Assembly (NCBI GenBank): GCA_002360535.1
Contig: DEQR01000052.1
Location: forward strand, 1-24,301
DNA length: 24,301 nt
Reading direction: 5' to 3'
Origin: Thiobacillus sp. UBA3361
Lineage (GTDB): Bacteria; Pseudomonadota; Gammaproteobacteria; Burkholderiales; Thiobacillaceae
A program made the translations under genes and the position numbers. The notes beneath the pieces are model-generated. The model was given only the letters and a program-made list of their open reading frames with translations. It searched no databases and had not been told where the DNA came from. Every line of letters begins with the position of its first letter. Positions within the stretch are counted from its first letter, which is position 1. Positions 21,436-24,301 of this stretch are shown in pieces.

Positions 21436-24301
21436 ATGTCCCTCATGTCCCCCGTCCCCGATTTGCCCCCACCCGGCCAGCGCCTGCGGCTTTCCCAGCC
21501 GCCGGGCTCCGCCGATGCCCAGGCCATCGCCGGCCTGGCCCGCCGCGCGCGCCTGCTGGTGCTCACCGCCTCCGCCCAGGACGCCGCCCGTTTGGCCGAA
21601 GAGACGGCCTGGTTCGACCCCGGTCTGGCTGTGCGCCTGTTTCCCGACTGGGAGACCCTGCCCTACGACCCCATTTCACCCCACCCGGACCTGATCTCCG
21701 AACGGCTGGAAGCCCTGTGGCAGGCCAGCCAGGGCAGGCTGGACCTGCTCATTGCCCCGGCCGCCACCGCCACCCAGCGCCTGGCCCCGCCCGACTTCCT
21801 GGCCGCCCACGCCTTCCTGCTCAAGCAGGGCGAGCGCCTGGACGTGGAGGCCCTGCGCCAGCGCCTGGCCAAGGCCGGCTACAGCGCGGTGAACCAAGTC
21901 CTGTCGCCGGGCGAATTCGCGGTGCGGGGCGGCATCATCGACATCTACCCCACCGGCGCCGCCCTGCCGTTCCGCATCGAGTTGCTGGACGACGAGGTCG
22001 AAAGCCTGCGCACCTTCGATCCGGACAACCAGCGCACCCTGTACAAGGTCAACGACATCCGCCTGCTGCCGGCGCGGGAGTACCCCCTGGACGAGGCCGG
22101 CGTGACCCGCTTCCGGCAGGCCTTCCGCGACCGCTTCGAGGGCGACCCGTCCAAGAGCAAGCTGTACAAGGACGTGTCCAACAAGCTGGCGCCGGCCGGC
22201 ATCGAGTACTACCTGCCGCTGTTCTTCGACGCCACCGCCACGCTGTTCGACTACCTACCGGAGGGCCTCGGCGTGGTCTTGCACGGTAACGTGCAACGCG
22301 CGGTGGAGGATTTCTGGCGCGACACCGCCAGCCGCCACCGCCTGCTCGCCGGCGACAAGGACCGGCCGCTGCTGCCACCGGAGGCGCTGTTCCTGACCGT
22401 GGACCAGTTCTATGGCCGGCTGCGGCCGTTTGGGCGGCTGGAGCTGATGCCCTTCGACCCGCTGCCCACCACTCCCTCCCCCGTCGAGGGGGAAGGGGCA
22501 CACCCACAGCCCGCCGCGACCCCCCTGCCCTATGCCCCCGCCCCCGACGTGGCCGCCGACCGCCGCGCCGACGACCCCTACGCGCGGCTGCGCGCCCATC
22601 TGGAGAACTTTCCGGGCAGCACCCTGCTGGTCGCCGAAAGCCTCGGCCGGCGCGAAACCATGGCCTCGGCATTGGCCGAATACGGCCTCAGGCCCGAGCT
22701 GATGGAAGACTGGCCTGCCCAGCCCTTGCCCCTTGCCCCTTGCCTCTTGCACCTGACCACCGGCCCGCTGGCGGCCGGCTTCATCGACCTGGAACTCGGG
22801 CTGGCGGTGCTCACCGAGACCGAGCTCTACGCCCGCGCGCCCAGCACCCGCGCCGGCCGCGCCGCCAAGCAGACCCAGGTGGAGGGCCTGCTGCGCGACC
22901 TCTCCGAGCTGAAGATCGGCGACCCGGTGGTGCACGTGCAGCACGGCATCGGCCGCTATCGAGGCCTGACCGGCATGGATCTGGGCGACGGCACCGAGGA
23001 GTTCCTGACCCTGGAGTTCGCCGGCGGCGACAAGCTCTACGTGCCGGTGGCCCACCTGCACCTCATCGGCCGCTACATGGGCGGCGACCCGGACACCGCG
23101 CCCCTGCACAAGCTGGGCAGCGGCCAGTGGGAAAAGGCCAAGCGGCGGGCCATGGAAAAGGCCCGCGACACCGCCGCCGAGCTGCTGAACCTGTATGCCC
23201 AGCGCGCCGCCCGCCAGGGCCACGCCTTCGAGGTCGGGCAGCACGACCTGGCGGCCTTCGCCGAGGGCTTCGGCTTCGAGGAGACCCCCGACCAGCTGGC
23301 CGCCATCGCCGCCGTGGAAAAGGACATGGCCTCGGGCAAGCCCATGGACCGGCTGGTGTGCGGCGACGTGGGCTTCGGCAAGACCGAGGTGGCCCTGCGC
23401 GCCGCCTTCATGGCGGTGGCCGGCGGCCGCCAGGTGGCGGTGCTGTGCCCCACCACCCTGCTGGCGGAGCAGCATTTCCAGACCTTCTCCGACCGCTTCG
23501 CCGAGTTCCCCGTGCGCTTGGCGGAGCTGTCCCGCTTCCGCACCACCAAGGAGGTGGGCGCCGCCCTGGAGGGCCTGGCCCAGGGGCGCATCGACATCGC
23601 CATCGGCACCCACAAGCTGCTGTCGAAGGACATCAAGTTCAAGAACCTGGGTCTGGTGATCATCGACGAGGAGCACCGCTTCGGCGTGCGCCAGAAGGAG
23701 CGCCTCAAGGAACTGCGCGCCGAGGTGGACGTGCTCACCCTGACCGCCACCCCCATCCCCCGGACGCTGGCCATGTCCCTGGAGGGCATCCGCGACTTCT
23801 CGGTGATCGCCACCGCGCCCCAGAAGCGCCTGTCCATCAAGACCTTCGTCCAGCCCTGGTCCGAGGGCCTGATCCGCGAGGCGGTGCTACGCGAGCTGAA
23901 GCGCGGCGGGCAGATCTACTTCCTGCACAACGAGGTGGAAACCATCGAGACCATGCGCGAGAAGCTGGAGAAGTTGCTGCCCGAGGCGCGCGTCGGCGTG
24001 GCCCACGGCCAGATGGCGGAGCGGGAACTGGAACACATGATGCGCGACTTCACCCACCAGCGTTTCAATTTGCTCTTGTGCACCACCATCATCGAGACCG
24101 GCATCGATGTGCCCACCGCCAACACCATTCTGATGAACCGGGCGGACAAGTTCGGCCTGGCCCAGTTGCACCAGCTCCGGGGCCGGGTGGGCCGCTCCCA
24201 CCACCAGGCCTATGCCTACCTGCTCACCCCGCCCGGCGAGGCCAGGATCACCCCGGCCGCCACCAAGCGCTTGGAGGCTATCCAGATGATGGAGGACCTG
24301 G
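21436..24301 (+). CDS. mfd: Transcription-repair coupling factor Mfd (C-terminal end outside the window)
   Basis: Mfd pushes stalled RNA polymerase off lesions and recruits UvrA. About 955 of the usual 1,150 residues are present. UvrB-like domains come first (RLFPDWETLPYD, GEFAVRGGIIDIYP, FRIELLDDEVESLRTFD). The CarD-like polymerase-interaction domain is at about 489-550 (IGDPVVHVQHGIGRYRGL). The RecG-like motor has Walker A GDVGFGKTE (643-651) and DEEH (744-747). Two low-complexity insertions interrupt the region between the UvrB-like part and the CarD domain (about 343-365 and 427-440). ATG 21436 is chosen; ATG 21445 is also possible. A GATAAT at 21413-21418 might be a -10 box. Confidence 0.97.
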   Translation, partial: MSLMSPVPDLPPPGQRLRLSQPPGSADAQAIAGLARRARLLVLTASAQDAARLAEETAWFDPGLAVRLFPDWETLPYDPISPHPDLISERLEALWQASQGRLDLLIAPAATATQRLAPPDFLAAHAFLLKQGERLDVEALRQRLAKAGYSAVNQVLSPGEFAVRGGIIDIYPTGAALPFRIELLDDEVESLRTFDPDNQRTLYKVNDIRLLPAREYPLDEAGVTRFRQAFRDRFEGDPSKSKLYKDVSNKLAPAGIEYYLPLFFDATATLFDYLPEGLGVVLHGNVQRAVEDFWRDTASRHRLLAGDKDRPLLPPEALFLTVDQFYGRLRPFGRLELMPFDPLPTTPSPVEGEGAHPQPAATPLPYAPAPDVAADRRADDPYARLRAHLENFPGSTLLVAESLGRRETMASALAEYGLRPELMEDWPAQPLPLAPCLLHLTTGPLAAGFIDLELGLAVLTETELYARAPSTRAGRAAKQTQVEGLLRDLSELKIGDPVVHVQHGIGRYRGLTGMDLGDGTEEFLTLEFAGGDKLYVPVAHLHLIGRYMGGDPDTAPLHKLGSGQWEKAKRRAMEKARDTAAELLNLYAQRAARQGHAFEVGQHDLAAFAEGFGFEETPDQLAAIAAVEKDMASGKPMDRLVCGDVGFGKTEVALRAAFMAVAGGRQVAVLCPTTLLAEQHFQTFSDRFAEFPVRLAELSRFRTTKEVGAALEGLAQGRIDIAIGTHKLLSKDIKFKNLGLVIIDEEHRFGVRQKERLKELRAEVDVLTLTATPIPRTLAMSLEGIRDFSVIATAPQKRLSIKTFVQPWSEGLIREAVLRELKRGGQIYFLHNEVETIETMREKLEKLLPEARVGVAHGQMAERELEHMMRDFTHQRFNLLLCTTIIETGIDVPTANTILMNRADKFGLAQLHQLRGRVGRSHHQAYAYLLTPPGEARITPAATKRLEAIQMMEDL
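22478..22492. repeat. GC-rich palindrome inside mfd
   Basis: CCCCC-GTCGA-GGGGG forms a hairpin inside a longer C/T-rich and G/A-rich flank. It encodes the PTTPSPVEGEGAHPQP insertion in Mfd. The form resembles the short dispersed C-rich/G-rich palindromes often seen between genes in betaproteobacterial genomes. It is in frame here. Confidence 0.55.
22723..22750 (+). repeat. Heptanucleotide tandem repeat (CCCTTGC x4) inside mfd
   Basis: Three perfect CCCTTGC units (22723-22743) and a fourth with one mismatch (CTCTTGC, 22744-22750) lie in the coding frame of Mfd at about residues 430-438. A gain or loss of one unit shifts the frame. Confidence 0.85.

Overview
The window is GC-rich chromosomal DNA, most likely from a betaproteobacterium. 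The evidence is the flagellar order flhB-flhA-flhF, a YccA-type Bax-inhibitor protein, lysC next to tRNA-Ser, a PEP-CTERM (exosortase substrate) protein, a DNR-like Crp/Fnr regulator and mfd. The genus cannot be fixed from the sequence alone.

Layout. (1) 1-3261, minus strand: flagellar export genes flhB, flhA and the first codons of flhF, tightly packed. (2) 3345-5388, minus strand: a membrane-anchored protein of unknown function and a YccA/BI-1 membrane protein, separated by a strong hairpin terminator. (3) 5539-6937, plus strand: lysC (aspartokinase), its terminator, and tRNA-Ser(GCT). (4) 6924-17155: an integrated mobile element of about 10.2 kb inserted in the 3' end of tRNA-Ser. A 16-bp direct repeat marks the ends, and the ancestral tRNA terminator now lies just beyond the right end. 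(5) 17218-19833, minus strand: a coupled set of DUF1015 protein, YrfG-like HAD nucleotidase and DNR-like regulator. (6) 20062-24301, plus strand: a YihY/BrkB membrane protein fused to a cyclic-nucleotide-binding domain, then mfd, which runs off the window.

The element carries a tyrosine integrase next to its right end, a HigBA-type toxin-antitoxin pair, a 283-aa protein of unknown function, and a six-gene, translationally coupled replication operon. That operon encodes an AlpA-like regulator, a small Cys-rich protein, a CHC2 zinc-finger protein, a Toprim-DUF927 primase/helicase, a 175-aa protein and a 103-aa protein. On the opposite strand near the tRNA are three cargo genes: a PEP-CTERM protein, an 80-aa protein and a secreted trypsin-like protease with TPR repeats. 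No capsid, terminase, tail or conjugation gene is visible. It is therefore best described as a satellite-like or integrative element with its own replication initiator, not a prophage.

The most unusual signal is a family of TGATACCCC/GGGGTATCA repeats. It forms two dense clusters, each lying inside the flexible-linker coding region of one of two adjacent replication genes. They look like replication iterons hidden in coding sequence, comparable in layout to the two-site origin (ori and crr) of phage P4. Candidate integrase arm sites (ACCCATCA) occur at both ends of the element. Outside the element, a four-unit heptanucleotide repeat inside mfd could make that repair gene phase-variable.
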